From: Microbacterium yannicii PS01
Lineage (GTDB): Bacteria > Actinomycetota > Actinomycetes > Actinomycetales > Microbacteriaceae
Assembly (NCBI RefSeq): GCF_000304335.1
Contig: NZ_CAJF01000007.1
Location: 90,842-154,841, forward strand
Direction of reading: 5' to 3'
DNA length: 64,000 bases
Below the pieces are notes generated by a model. It did no database searches and was not told the origin of the DNA. It was given only the letters and a program-made list of their open reading frames with translations. The translations under genes were made by a program, and so were the position numbers. The number at the start of each line of letters is the position of its first letter. Position 1 is the stretch's first letter. Positions 17,353-25,615 of this stretch are shown here, piece by piece.

Positions 17353-17386
17353 GCAGCGCACCCGACCGCGCTCGGGCCAGCACGGG

Positions 17387-17893
17387 TCAGCGGAACCCTT
17401 CGGTCTGCGTCCGCTCGTCCGCCACGCGCACGCCGTAGCGGTACGAGAGCTTGCCGCCGAGCCAGCCCGAGACGCCCAGCGCGCCCAGCCCGACGATGCT
17501 GAGGATGAAGCCGAGGATGCTCACGTCGTCGTCGTCAGCCGACCAGCGCACCAGCAGGTTGACGACGAAGAGCACCGTCACCCCCAGGTTGAGAGCCATG
17601 TGGACGGTCGCCGTCTTGCGTGCGGCCGTCCCGCGCGCGAGCTGGCTGTAGTCGAGAAACCCGACGCCCGCGGCGAGCACGGCGCCCACCAACCCGATGA
17701 GGATCAGCACCCGCGCGCCCGCGACCCAGGGCTCGGGGTCGTCGGATACGAGTCCGATGATGTCGAAGATGAGACTGGCGACCCATGCCCCGATCGGGAT
17801 GGTCACGAGGATCGGATGGAACGGGTGGCCGTAGGGGCCGGCCACGGCCGAGCGGGGACGCTTGGCGCGCTGCTGCGGAGTGGTCTCTGACAT
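17387..17893 (-). CDS. DUF2231-type membrane protein
   Basis: 168 residues. The DUF2231 signature GHPFHPILVTIPIGAWVASLIFD is followed by three further membrane segments (ARVLILIGLVGAVLAAGVGF, ALNLGVTVLFVVNLLVR, SILGFILSIVGLGALGVSGWLGG). Function unknown; members often neighbour oxidative-stress or heme genes, here the Mn-catalase. The ATG at 17893 is preferred over a GTG at 17911 because GAAGGG lies about 9 nt upstream. Confidence 0.85.
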   Translation of the reverse strand: MSETTPQQRAKRPRSAVAGPYGHPFHPILVTIPIGAWVASLIFDIIGLVSDDPEPWVAGARVLILIGLVGAVLAAGVGFLDYSQLARGTAARKTATVHMALNLGVTVLFVVNLLVRWSADDDDVSILGFILSIVGLGALGVSGWLGGKLSYRYGVRVADERTQTEGFR

Positions 17894-18126
17894 TTCGGCG
17901 TTTCCCTTCACGTTGGTCGACCGATGCCGGTGCTGACCTCCAGTGAAATGCCTGTGCGCCCGATCGCCAGGGGGCTTGCGTCCCGCGCCGCCGATGTGCC
18001 AGCGGAGGCTACTCGGCTCGCTGTCGTGACGCCACCCCCTCGGGGGATCTGCCTGCGCGTACGTAGCCTCGCCGAACGTCGATCGCCCGGATCGGCGAGG
18101 GGGATGACAGTGACAAGGAGCGGTTG

Positions 18127-19008
18127 ATGTTCTTCCACAAGCAGGAGTTGCAGTTCGCGGCGAGCCCGGCCAAGCCCGACGCGATCTTCGCGCGACGGTT
18201 GCAGGAGGTGCTCGGAGGGCAGTACGGCGAGATCACCGTCGCCATGCAGTACGGCTTCCAGTCATGGAACTGCCACATCCCCGGCAAGTACCGCGATCTT
18301 CTGTACGGCATCGGCGCTGAGGAGTTCGGCCATGTCGAGATGCTCGCGATCATGATCGCGCAGCTGCTGGAGAAGGCGCCGGTCGAGCAGTCCGAGGCCG
18401 CAGCGGCCTCGGATCCCGTCCTCGGCGCCGTGATCGGCGGCATGGACGTGCAGGCGGCCATCGTCGCGGGTGCCGGAGTGCGGCCCGTCGACAGCAACGG
18501 CAATCCCTGGCAGGGCTCGTACATCACCGCCAGCGGCAACCTGCTGGCCGACTTCACCGCGAACGCGAATGCCGAGATGCAGGGTCGGGTTCAGGTGGCG
18601 AGGATCTACAACATGACCGACGACCACGGCGTCCGCGAGCTGTTGTCGTTCCTGCTGGCGCGAGACACCATGCATCAGAACCAGTGGATCCGGGCCGCCC
18701 AGGAACTGCATGACGAGGGCGTGGAGGATCTTCCGGTGCCGAGCAACTTCCCGCTGTCGCAGGAGCAGCGCGACGTCGCGTACGAGTACATCAACTTCTC
18801 GGACGGCGCCGCCGCTGCGGAAGGCACCTGGGCTTCGGGGCCCACGCCGGACGGCAAGGGCGAATTCACCTACCTCGAAGGGCCCGAGACCTCGGTTCCG
18901 ATGCCGCCGCCGACGCAGCCGGACCCCCGCTTCTACGGCACGGACGGCAAGCCGAACATCGTCGACAAGGCGACCGGCGTGATCAAGGACAAGCTCAGCG
19001 AGAAGTGA
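18127..19008 (+). CDS. manganese catalase
   Basis: 293 residues, the usual length. The four-helix ferritin-like core shows the dimanganese ligands: Glu in ARRLQEVLGGQYGEITVAMQY, EEFGHVEM, and HGVRELLSFLLARDTMHQNQW. It dismutates H2O2 to water and O2 without heme, in the cytosol. AAGGAG lies 6 nt before the ATG at 18127. The neighbouring DUF2231 gene is transcribed divergently across a 233-bp gap. A role in peroxide or desiccation tolerance is supported by family knowledge. Confidence 0.94.
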   Translation: MFFHKQELQFAASPAKPDAIFARRLQEVLGGQYGEITVAMQYGFQSWNCHIPGKYRDLLYGIGAEEFGHVEMLAIMIAQLLEKAPVEQSEAAAASDPVLGAVIGGMDVQAAIVAGAGVRPVDSNGNPWQGSYITASGNLLADFTANANAEMQGRVQVARIYNMTDDHGVRELLSFLLARDTMHQNQWIRAAQELHDEGVEDLPVPSNFPLSQEQRDVAYEYINFSDGAAAAEGTWASGPTPDGKGEFTYLEGPETSVPMPPPTQPDPRFYGTDGKPNIVDKATGVIKDKLSEK

Positions 19009-19027
19009 GCCCCCGCCGAGGGCCCCG

Positions 19028-19618
19028 TCAGGCTTTCGGCCACTCGATGAGGAGCAGACCCTGCTTGGTGTCGGCGAGCTTGACCCAGCCGTCGCCGAAC
19101 AGGTAAGTCATGCCATACCCCTCTTCGTCGGTGGAGATCGTCGTGTCGGGGCTCTCGGTGATGTACACGCCCTCGGGACCCTCTTCTCGCAGCCACCCCT
19201 GGTCGATCAGCTCCGCCTGAGCGTCGGCGGCATCGCTCCCCGAGATGCGGGCCCATCCGAACATCTGACCGTGGTCGCCGGCAGGGCCCTCGAAGTCGGC
19301 CCACACGCACTGCATGCCATCGGTGACCTCGAGGCTGCCGATGTAGAGCGGCTCGGCCTGCGACGTCAGACCCTGACTCTCGAAGTCCGCGACGACCGAC
19401 TCCGCGATGAGCGTCTCGCACGACGGGTCCTCGTCGCTCGCCGGTTCCGCAGTGGGCGTCGCGCTCGGCTCGGGCGCGGCCTCTGTCGGTGTCGGGGCAA
19501 TGTCGGTCGCTTGCGGCGTCGCAGGCTCGGGCGATCCGGCGCACCCGGTCAGCAGAAGGGTCGCGGTCATGGCGGCCGCCACCAGGGCACCGAGGTGGAA
19601 GCGTGTGGGAGGCGTCAC
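19028..19618 (-). CDS. secreted lipoprotein, unknown function
   Basis: 196 residues. The signal peptide ends in a lipobox LLLTGC (Cys ~26), predicting diacylglyceryl anchoring outside the membrane. A Pro/Thr/Ala-rich linker (residues ~30-62) leads to a globular domain with two cysteines (DPSCETLI, MQCVWADF) that could form a disulfide. GTG start with GGAGA upstream. I recognise no enzymatic motif. It lies head-to-tail after hisN with a 42-bp gap and could be co-transcribed. Confidence 0.75.
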   Translation of the reverse strand: MTPPTRFHLGALVAAAMTATLLLTGCAGSPEPATPQATDIAPTPTEAAPEPSATPTAEPASDEDPSCETLIAESVVADFESQGLTSQAEPLYIGSLEVTDGMQCVWADFEGPAGDHGQMFGWARISGSDAADAQAELIDQGWLREEGPEGVYITESPDTTISTDEEGYGMTYLFGDGWVKLADTKQGLLLIEWPKA

Positions 19619-19660
19619 GGGTTCTCCGGAAGTGTGGGGGAGGCGGGCAGGAGGAGAAGC

Positions 19661-20488
19661 TCAGGGGCGGTGCAGAAGGTCGAGGAACGCGTCGTGCAGC
19701 ACGCGATTCGTCGCGAGCGAGGAGAGCTCTGAGAGGGAGTCGCGGCCATCGAACGAGGTGAAGCGCCCGCCCGCCTCGGTGACGATCGGCACGAGCGCGG
19801 CGATGTCGTACTCCTTGACGCCGAACTCCGCGACGAACTCGAGCCGGCCTTCGGCAAGGAGCATGTACGGCCAGGCGTCGCCGTAGCCGCGGTCGCGCCA
19901 GACGGCGGCGGTCAGGCGCTCGAGGGCATCGAGTCTGCCGGCATCGCGCCACTGGCCGATGCTCTGAAAGCTGACGCTCGAGTCCTCGAGACGGTCGATG
20001 GTCGAGACCGCGAGGCGCACGGGATCACCCGAGGCGGAGGCGGTCCACGCGCCATGCCCGGTGGCCGCCCACCAGCGGCGGCCGATCGCCGGCTGGCTCG
20101 CCACCCCGACGCGCGGCACGCCGTCGATCGCGAGTGCGATCAGGGTCGTCCACATCGGGATGCCCTTGAGGTAGTTGGCGGTGCCGTCGATCGGGTCGAT
20201 GATCCATTGACGGCTGGACTGGCCGGTGACGCCGAACTCCTCGCCGAAGATGCTGTCGCCGGGACGCTCGGCCTCGAGCAGCGAGCGGATCGCCTGCTCG
20301 GTCGCGAGGTCTGCCTCGGTGACGTGAGTGGCGTCCGCCTTCGTGCGGATCTCGAGATCGGCGGCATCGAAGCGCTGCATGGAGGCGGCGTCCGCGGCGT
20401 CGGCGAGGCGGAGCGCGAGTGCCAGATCGGCCTCCAGGTCTCCCGGGAACGGCGCGTCGAACGTCGGCTGGGGGAGGGGGGAGGTCAC
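19661..20488 (-). CDS. hisN: inositol monophosphatase-family phosphatase, likely histidinol-phosphatase
   Basis: 275 residues. Metal-binding motifs of the Mg-dependent IMPase superfamily are present: GEEFG (Glu), WIIDPIDGTANYLKG (DPIDGT) and the second GDAWPYML region. Actinobacterial HisN, the last phosphatase step of histidine synthesis, has this length and sequence style, but other IMPase activities cannot be excluded. The GTG at 20488 was chosen because TATCCT lies 7 nt upstream, the same -10 to start spacing seen at other leaderless genes in this window; a longer open frame upstream has no family content. Confidence 0.82.
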   Translation of the reverse strand: MTSPLPQPTFDAPFPGDLEADLALALRLADAADAASMQRFDAADLEIRTKADATHVTEADLATEQAIRSLLEAERPGDSIFGEEFGVTGQSSRQWIIDPIDGTANYLKGIPMWTTLIALAIDGVPRVGVASQPAIGRRWWAATGHGAWTASASGDPVRLAVSTIDRLEDSSVSFQSIGQWRDAGRLDALERLTAAVWRDRGYGDAWPYMLLAEGRLEFVAEFGVKEYDIAALVPIVTEAGGRFTSFDGRDSLSELSSLATNRVLHDAFLDLLHRP

Positions 20489-20583
20489 GCCCACAAGGAT
20501 ATCCGGCGCATCCCCGGCTCGATTTTTCGTTGACGCAATCGTGATGGTAATGTTGACCCTCGGTTCGCCCCATAGCGAACCAC

Positions 20584-20659
20584 GCACCTCTAGCTCAATC
20601 GGCAGAGCAACTGACTCTTAATCAGTGGGTTCTGGGTTCAAGTCCCAGGGGGTGCACCA
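20584..20659 (+). tRNA. tRNA-Lys(CTT)
   Basis: 76 nt with encoded CCA. Acceptor GCACCTC pairs with GGGGTGC, the D-arm is GCTC..GAGC, and the anticodon loop CTCTTAA gives anticodon CTT. The T-arm GGGTTCAAGTCCC is canonical. Confidence 0.97.
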
Positions 20660-20663
20660 CAGT

Positions 20664-20700
20664 GAAGGGCGGTCCGTCGGACCGCCCTTCTCTTCGTTTT
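20664..20700 (+). terminator. rho-independent terminator after tRNA-Lys
   Basis: GAAGGGCGGTCC (20664-20675) pairs with GGACCGCCCTTC (20679-20690) across a short GTC loop, followed by TCTTCGTTTT. Confidence 0.9.
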
Positions 20701-20759
20701 CCGGTGCGCTGCCCGTGTCCCGATTTCATAACGACGGCATACGGCATCCGCCCCGAGAC

Positions 20760-20788
20760 TTGACCCCGCGCCCCGCAGTTCATAGATT
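20760..20788 (+). promoter_or_regulatory. promoter of the liv-type operon
   Basis: TTGACC (20760-20765) and TAGATT (20783-20788) are spaced by 17 bp. A start near 20795 would give a leader of about 65 nt before the substrate-binding-protein gene. Confidence 0.6.
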
Positions 20789-20792
20789 GCAA

Positions 20793-20815
20793 GAACCTGA
20801 ATCGGTTCTCAGGTT
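20793..20815 (+). promoter_or_regulatory. overlapping inverted repeats in leader of liv-type operon
   Basis: AACCTGA (20794-20800) pairs with TCAGGTT (20809-20815). The nested GAACC (20793-20797) can instead pair with GGTTC (20804-20808). The element lies right at the predicted transcription start, so it could be an operator or a small switchable RNA hairpin. Confidence 0.4.
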
Positions 20816-20861
20816 GAGCCTTGCGGCTCGCCCCCTCCTTCCAATGGCGAAAGGCACGCAC

Positions 20862-22064
20862 ATGCGGGTATCGAAGAAGTTGCTCCTGGGTTCCGCGGTC
20901 GCCGCCGCGGCGCTGACTCTTGCGGCCTGCGCGCCGACGGCCGGTGCTCCAAGCGGGGAGACCACCGACGACGCGAGACTGGACGAAGTCACGGTCGGCG
21001 TCGTCACCAGCGAGTCCGGACCCCTCGCAGGATACGGGCAGCAGTACCTCGACGCGTTCGAAGCGGGGCTGGACTATGCCACCGATGGCACCGGCGAGAT
21101 CGACGGCACCACGATCACCGTGGAGCACCGCGATGACGCCGGCGATCCCGACAAGGCCGTCACCGCCGTCAAGGAGCTCATCGGCGAGGGCGTGAACATC
21201 ATCGCGGGAACGGCTTCGTCGGGTGTCGCGCTCGCGGTGGCGGAGCAGGCCGCACAGAATCAGGTTCTCTACATCTCGGGCCCGGCGGCGGCCGATGCGA
21301 TCACCGGGATCAACGACTACACCTTCCGCTCGGGGCGGCAGAGCGCCCAGGATGTGGCGACGGCCGGTACGTTCCTCGACGACATCGAGGGCAAGAAGGT
21401 CGCCGTGTTCGCGCAGGACAACGCGTTCGGCCAGGGCAACGTCGCCGCGGTCGAGGCGATCCTCGGCGGGCAGGGCGCGACGGTCGAGGCCGTGCTCGTG
21501 GCCGAGGATGCGACCGAGTTCACCCCGTTCGCGCAGCAGGTGCTGGCCGGCGCTCCGGACCTCGTGTTCGTCGCCTGGGCCGGTGCGACGTCGGGCGCGA
21601 TGTGGCAGGCGATGAGCCAGCAGGGCGTTCTCGACGAGATTCCCGTCGTGACCGGTCTCGGTGATGCGGCCACGTTCGGTGCGTACGGCGAGGCGTCCGA
21701 GAAGATCGACTTCCTGAACCACTACTTCCCGGCAGCCCCCGACAACGACGTCAACACCGCGATGGTGGAGGCGATCGAAGCGGCGGGCGGTACGCCTGAC
21801 CTGTTCAGCCCCGACGGGTTCAATGCGGCCATCATGATCGTCCACGCGATCCAGGAAGGCCACGGCGACGTCGATGCGATGGTGTCGGCGCTCGAGGGCT
21901 TCGAGTTCGAGGGTCCGAAGGGCACGATGACCGTGCGCGAGAGCGACCACGCGCTGGTCCAGGAGATGTATCAGGTCAAGCTCGTCGCCGATGGTGCCGG
22001 CTTCGTCCCCGAGCTCGTCGACACCGTGGCGGCGGACGAGGTCGCGCCGGCCGAGGCCGAGTGA
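20862..22064 (+). CDS. ABC transporter substrate-binding lipoprotein (LivJ/K-like)
   Basis: 400 residues. The lipoprotein signal ends in LTLAAC (Cys ~24). The mature part is a type-I periplasmic-binding fold typical of branched-chain-amino-acid/amide receptors: VTVGVVTSESGPLAGYGQQYLDAFEAGLD, EHRDDAGDPDKAVTAVKELI and VAVFAQDNAFGQGNVAAVEAIL. It delivers ligand to the LivHM-like permease outside the membrane. The ligand need not be an amino acid; relatives bind aromatic and other small acids. The ATG at 20862 is preceded by GAAAGG. It heads a long coupled operon and overlaps the next gene by GTGA. Confidence 0.92.
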   Translation: MRVSKKLLLGSAVAAAALTLAACAPTAGAPSGETTDDARLDEVTVGVVTSESGPLAGYGQQYLDAFEAGLDYATDGTGEIDGTTITVEHRDDAGDPDKAVTAVKELIGEGVNIIAGTASSGVALAVAEQAAQNQVLYISGPAAADAITGINDYTFRSGRQSAQDVATAGTFLDDIEGKKVAVFAQDNAFGQGNVAAVEAILGGQGATVEAVLVAEDATEFTPFAQQVLAGAPDLVFVAWAGATSGAMWQAMSQQGVLDEIPVVTGLGDAATFGAYGEASEKIDFLNHYFPAAPDNDVNTAMVEAIEAAGGTPDLFSPDGFNAAIMIVHAIQEGHGDVDAMVSALEGFEFEGPKGTMTVRESDHALVQEMYQVKLVADGAGFVPELVDTVAADEVAPAEAE

Positions 22065-22840
22065 GCGCGCGCGGATCCCGGCTGCAGGTCGAGTCGCTCG
22101 GCCTGCAGATCGGGGGCGCGACGATCCTGGCGGACGTGGACCTCGACATCGCCGCCGGCTCGCTCGTGGGTGTCATCGGCCCGAACGGCGCCGGCAAGAC
22201 CACGCTGTTCAACGCCATATCGGGACTCGTGAAGCCGACGGCCGGCCGCGTGCTGCTGGACGACCGCGACATCACGACGGCGTCCGTGCCGGCGCGGGCT
22301 CGGGCCGGCCTCGGCCGCACCTTCCAGACCTCGAGCGTCTTCCCGCGGTTGTCGGTGCTCGAGAACGTGCGCCTCGCGGCGCAGGTCTCGCTGGGCGGAT
22401 CCGCATCGCTGCTGCGCTTCCCGCGCGGGACGGATGCCGCGACCCGGCTCGCGCTCGAGAAGCTGGCGGTGGTCGGGCTCGACCACAAGCGCGACTTCGC
22501 CGCGGGCGACATCGGCCACGGCGACAAACGCAAGCTCGAGATCGCAGTGCTGCTGGCGACGGAGGCGAGCATCGTGCTGCTGGACGAGCCGATGGCGGGC
22601 GTCGCCTCGGGCGATGTTCCGGGTCTGGTGGAGAACATCCGCGACATGCAGCGTGAGAAGGGCTGCACCGTCCTCATGGTCGAGCATCACATCGACGTGC
22701 TGATGGGCCTGGTCGACAAGGTCGCGGTGATGTACTTCGGCAGCATCATCGCCTACGACACCCCGCACAACGTGATGAACGATGCGCTCGTGCAGAGCGC
22801 CTACCTCGGCACGGGATCGACCGGGACGGCGGCGGCATGA
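22061..22840 (+). CDS. ABC transporter ATP-binding protein (LivG-like)
   Basis: 259 residues. Walker A GPNGAGKTT (~residues 39-47), a degenerate signature HGDKRKLEIAVLLATE as is usual in LivG, and Walker B IVLLDEPMAG are all present, with the H-loop in MLMVEHHIDV. The long insert after Walker A is typical of LivG. GTG start overlaps the receptor gene; ATGA overlap with the next gene. Confidence 0.94.
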   Translation: MSARGSRLQVESLGLQIGGATILADVDLDIAAGSLVGVIGPNGAGKTTLFNAISGLVKPTAGRVLLDDRDITTASVPARARAGLGRTFQTSSVFPRLSVLENVRLAAQVSLGGSASLLRFPRGTDAATRLALEKLAVVGLDHKRDFAAGDIGHGDKRKLEIAVLLATEASIVLLDEPMAGVASGDVPGLVENIRDMQREKGCTVLMVEHHIDVLMGLVDKVAVMYFGSIIAYDTPHNVMNDALVQSAYLGTGSTGTAAA

Positions 22841-23577
22841 GCGCGCCGGAGCCGATTCTCTCGGTGAAGGGCCTGCGCTGCACCATCGCCGGCCAACAGG
22901 TCGTCGAGGACGTGTCGTTCGATGTGCCGGCGACCGGCATCACCGCGGTGCTCGGGCGCAACGGGGTGGGAAAGACCTCCACTCTGCGCGGCATCCTCGG
23001 TCTCATCCATCGACGGGGGGACGTGCGGCTCGCCGGGGAGCGCATCGACGGGCTCGCGACCCACCGCATCGTGCGGCGCGGTGTCGGTTACGTGCCGGAG
23101 GACCGTGAGGTCTTCAGCCAGCTCACCGTGGCGGAGAACCTCGCCCTCGCCGAGCGACAGAAGAACCCCCGGCGCGATCTCGTCGCCCACCTCTTCCCCG
23201 ACCTCGTCGCGCGCCGCGATCAACGGGCCGGGACCCTCTCGGGCGGTCAGCAGCAGATGGTGTCGGTCGCCCGCGCCCTCATGAACGACAACCGGCTCCT
23301 GCTCGTCGACGAACCGACGAAGGGGCTCGCGCCGAAGATCGTGGCCGAAGTCGCCGACGCGCTCGCGGCGGCCTCGAAGACCGTGCCGATCCTGCTCGTG
23401 GAGCAGAACCTCGAGGTCGTCCGCCGACTCGCCGACGACGCCGTGGTGATCGCCGGCGGCCGGGTGGTCCACACCGGCAGAGCGCGCGAGATCCTCGACG
23501 ACGAGGAGCTCACGCGGCGCCTGCTGGGCGTCCACGCAGAGCCCGCAGCCCCTCGCCCCTCGGAGCCCGCCGCATGA
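22837..23577 (+). CDS. ABC transporter ATP-binding protein (LivF-like)
   Basis: 246 residues. Walker A GRNGVGKTS, the LivF block GVGYVPEDREVFSQLTVAENL, signature LSGGQQQMVSVARAL and Walker B LLLVDEPTKGLAP are all intact. It pairs with LivG to power import through the LivHM-like permease. Four-base ATGA overlaps occur on both sides. Confidence 0.95.
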   Translation: MSAPEPILSVKGLRCTIAGQQVVEDVSFDVPATGITAVLGRNGVGKTSTLRGILGLIHRRGDVRLAGERIDGLATHRIVRRGVGYVPEDREVFSQLTVAENLALAERQKNPRRDLVAHLFPDLVARRDQRAGTLSGGQQQMVSVARALMNDNRLLLVDEPTKGLAPKIVAEVADALAAASKTVPILLVEQNLEVVRRLADDAVVIAGGRVVHTGRAREILDDEELTRRLLGVHAEPAAPRPSEPAA

Positions 23578-24449
23578 GCGCCATCGTCCTCACACTCATC
23601 ACCGGCGTCGGCCTGGGTGCGCTGTACTTCCTGGTCGCGAGCGGACTCAGCCTGATCTACGGGCTGATGCACGTGCTGAATTTCGCCCACGGCGCGTTCC
23701 TCACCCTGAGTGCCTTCATCGGCTTCCTCGTCGCGCAGGCGGTCGGCACCGACTCGTGGGGATCGTTCCTGCTCTCGGTGCTCGTCGGAGCGGCCGTCGG
23801 CGCCGCGTTCGCCACTCTCACCGAGCTCGTCCTCATCCGGCCGCTCTACGAACGGCACATCGAGCAGGTGCTCGTCACGGTCGGACTCTCCTTCGCCGCC
23901 GTCGCGCTGTTCGAGGGCATCTGGGGAACCGATCCGATCCACATCACAGGTCCGGCATGGCTGAGGCAGACCACCGACGTCCTAGGCGCGCGCATTCCGA
24001 ACACGTACTGGGTGCTGATGATCGCCGCGGTGCTCGTCCTCCTGGCGCTCGTGCTCTTCCTCCAGAAGACGCGCTACGGCATGATCATCCGGGCGGGCGT
24101 CGAGAACAGGTCGATGGTCACCGCGCTCGGAATCGATGTGCGCCGGTCGTTCACGCTCGTCTTCGCGATCGGCGGCGCCGCCGCTGGCATCGGCGGCGTG
24201 CTGGCGATGCACTACTCGACCTTCGTGTCGGCGCATCTGGGCCAGACGCTGCTCATCTTCGCGTTCATCGTCACCGTCGTCGGCGGCCTCGGATCGCTCA
24301 CGGGTGCGGCCGTCGCCTCCGTCCTCGTCGCGGTGCTGCAGCAGTTCGCCAACTTCTACCTCGGCGGCACGGGTGACTTCATCGTCGTGATCCTGCTCGC
24401 TGTCGTGCTGCTGGTGCGGCCGGCCGGACTGCTGGGGAGGAAAGCATGA
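23574..24449 (+). CDS. branched-chain-type ABC permease (LivH-like)
   Basis: 291 residues with about eight membrane helices. The LivH signature GLSLIYGLMHVLNFAHGAFLTLSAFIGF opens the protein, and the EAA-like coupling region RAGVENRSMVTALGID is followed by a C-terminal GGLGSLTGAAVASVLV. It is the inner-membrane channel half. ATGA overlaps on both sides. Confidence 0.95.
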   Translation: MSAIVLTLITGVGLGALYFLVASGLSLIYGLMHVLNFAHGAFLTLSAFIGFLVAQAVGTDSWGSFLLSVLVGAAVGAAFATLTELVLIRPLYERHIEQVLVTVGLSFAAVALFEGIWGTDPIHITGPAWLRQTTDVLGARIPNTYWVLMIAAVLVLLALVLFLQKTRYGMIIRAGVENRSMVTALGIDVRRSFTLVFAIGGAAAGIGGVLAMHYSTFVSAHLGQTLLIFAFIVTVVGGLGSLTGAAVASVLVAVLQQFANFYLGGTGDFIVVILLAVVLLVRPAGLLGRKA

Positions 24450-25615
24450 CGCTTCGACAGGCGCGACCGCAGGAGCCGGCGCAGCGGACGGCACAACGAC
24501 CCGGCGCCGGCTCCCGGACCCGGATCATTCCGGTGGCCGTGGGAGCCGCGCTTACCGTCTTCATGGCGATCCTTCCCCTGCTGAACCTCTCGCTTCCCGG
24601 CATCCTCCCCACCCCCACCTACATGCCCGGCACTCTGGCTCTGCTGTCCCTGTGCATGGTGTTCGCCGCGCTCGCGCTCTCGTACAACCTGCTGCTGGGA
24701 TCGGGAGGGATGCTGTCGTTCGGGCACGCCCTCTACTTCGGCGCCGGGGCCTACGGCCTCGGCGTCGCGCTCGACCTCTTCGGCGTGCCGCTGTGGCCCG
24801 GCATCTTCGTGGCGCTCATCGGCGGCATGGTGATCGCGCTGATCACCGGCGCTGTCTCGATGCGGGTGTCGGGCATCCCCTTCGCGATGGTCACCCTCGC
24901 CTTCGCGCAGGCCGGCTCGGTGCTCGTGCGCCGCAACTCGCAGATCACCGGCGGCGAAGAGGGCCTGAGCCTGAAGACGACGCTGGTGCCGGACTTCCTC
25001 ATCGGCGTCGTCAACACGCGGAACCTCTACTGGTTCGCGCTCGCGGTGCTCGTCCTGGTCTATCTGGTCACGCTCTGGGTCGACACCTCGCGGCTGGGAC
25101 ACCTCGCTCGCGCGACGCGCGAGAACGAGGAGCGGGTGCGGGTACTGGGTCTGTCGCCCTACCGCGTGCGACTGGTCGTCTTCGTGATCGCGGCTGGTCT
25201 GGCGAGCCTCGCCGGCGTGGCGTACATGCTGCTGCAGTCGGGCACCGCGCCCCGAGCTGTCTCGGCCGACCTCACGATCACGATCCTCGTGATGGTGGTG
25301 CTGGGTGGCGTGGGATTCCGGTGGGGTGCCATCGTTGGCGGTGTGCTGTACACGCTCCTCGACCAGCGGCTCACCGTGCTGGCGGGGTCGGACGCCATCG
25401 CCGGCCTTCCCGATGTGCTGCGCGTTCCGCTGTCCGAGCCGCTGTTCATCCTGGGCGTGCTGTTCATCCTGGTGGTGATGTTCCTTCCCGGAGGAATCGC
25501 GGGCACGATCGACGCCGCGATCCGTCGCCGTCGGGGCGAGCGGGCCCGTACCGCCCTGCGGCAGCTCGACGATGCCGAGGACTCGGCCGAGACCCCCGTC
25601 GAGGTGCGAGCATGA
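24446..25615 (+). CDS. branched-chain-type ABC permease (LivM-like)
   Basis: 389 residues, with about nine membrane helices after an N-terminal cytosolic stretch. LivM blocks include ALALSYNLLLGSGGMLSFGHALYFGAGAY, RENEERVRVLGLSPYRVRL and GGVGFRWGAIVGGVL. It forms the second permease subunit with LivH. Coupled by ATGA at both ends. Confidence 0.94.
   Translation: MTLRQARPQEPAQRTAQRPGAGSRTRIIPVAVGAALTVFMAILPLLNLSLPGILPTPTYMPGTLALLSLCMVFAALALSYNLLLGSGGMLSFGHALYFGAGAYGLGVALDLFGVPLWPGIFVALIGGMVIALITGAVSMRVSGIPFAMVTLAFAQAGSVLVRRNSQITGGEEGLSLKTTLVPDFLIGVVNTRNLYWFALAVLVLVYLVTLWVDTSRLGHLARATRENEERVRVLGLSPYRVRLVVFVIAAGLASLAGVAYMLLQSGTAPRAVSADLTITILVMVVLGGVGFRWGAIVGGVLYTLLDQRLTVLAGSDAIAGLPDVLRVPLSEPLFILGVLFILVVMFLPGGIAGTIDAAIRRRRGERARTALRQLDDAEDSAETPVEVRA

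Noticed and set aside
20530..20578. promoter for tRNA-Lys
   Set aside because: TTGACG and TTGACC hexamers are present but neither has a -10 at acceptable spacing, so no promoter was called.
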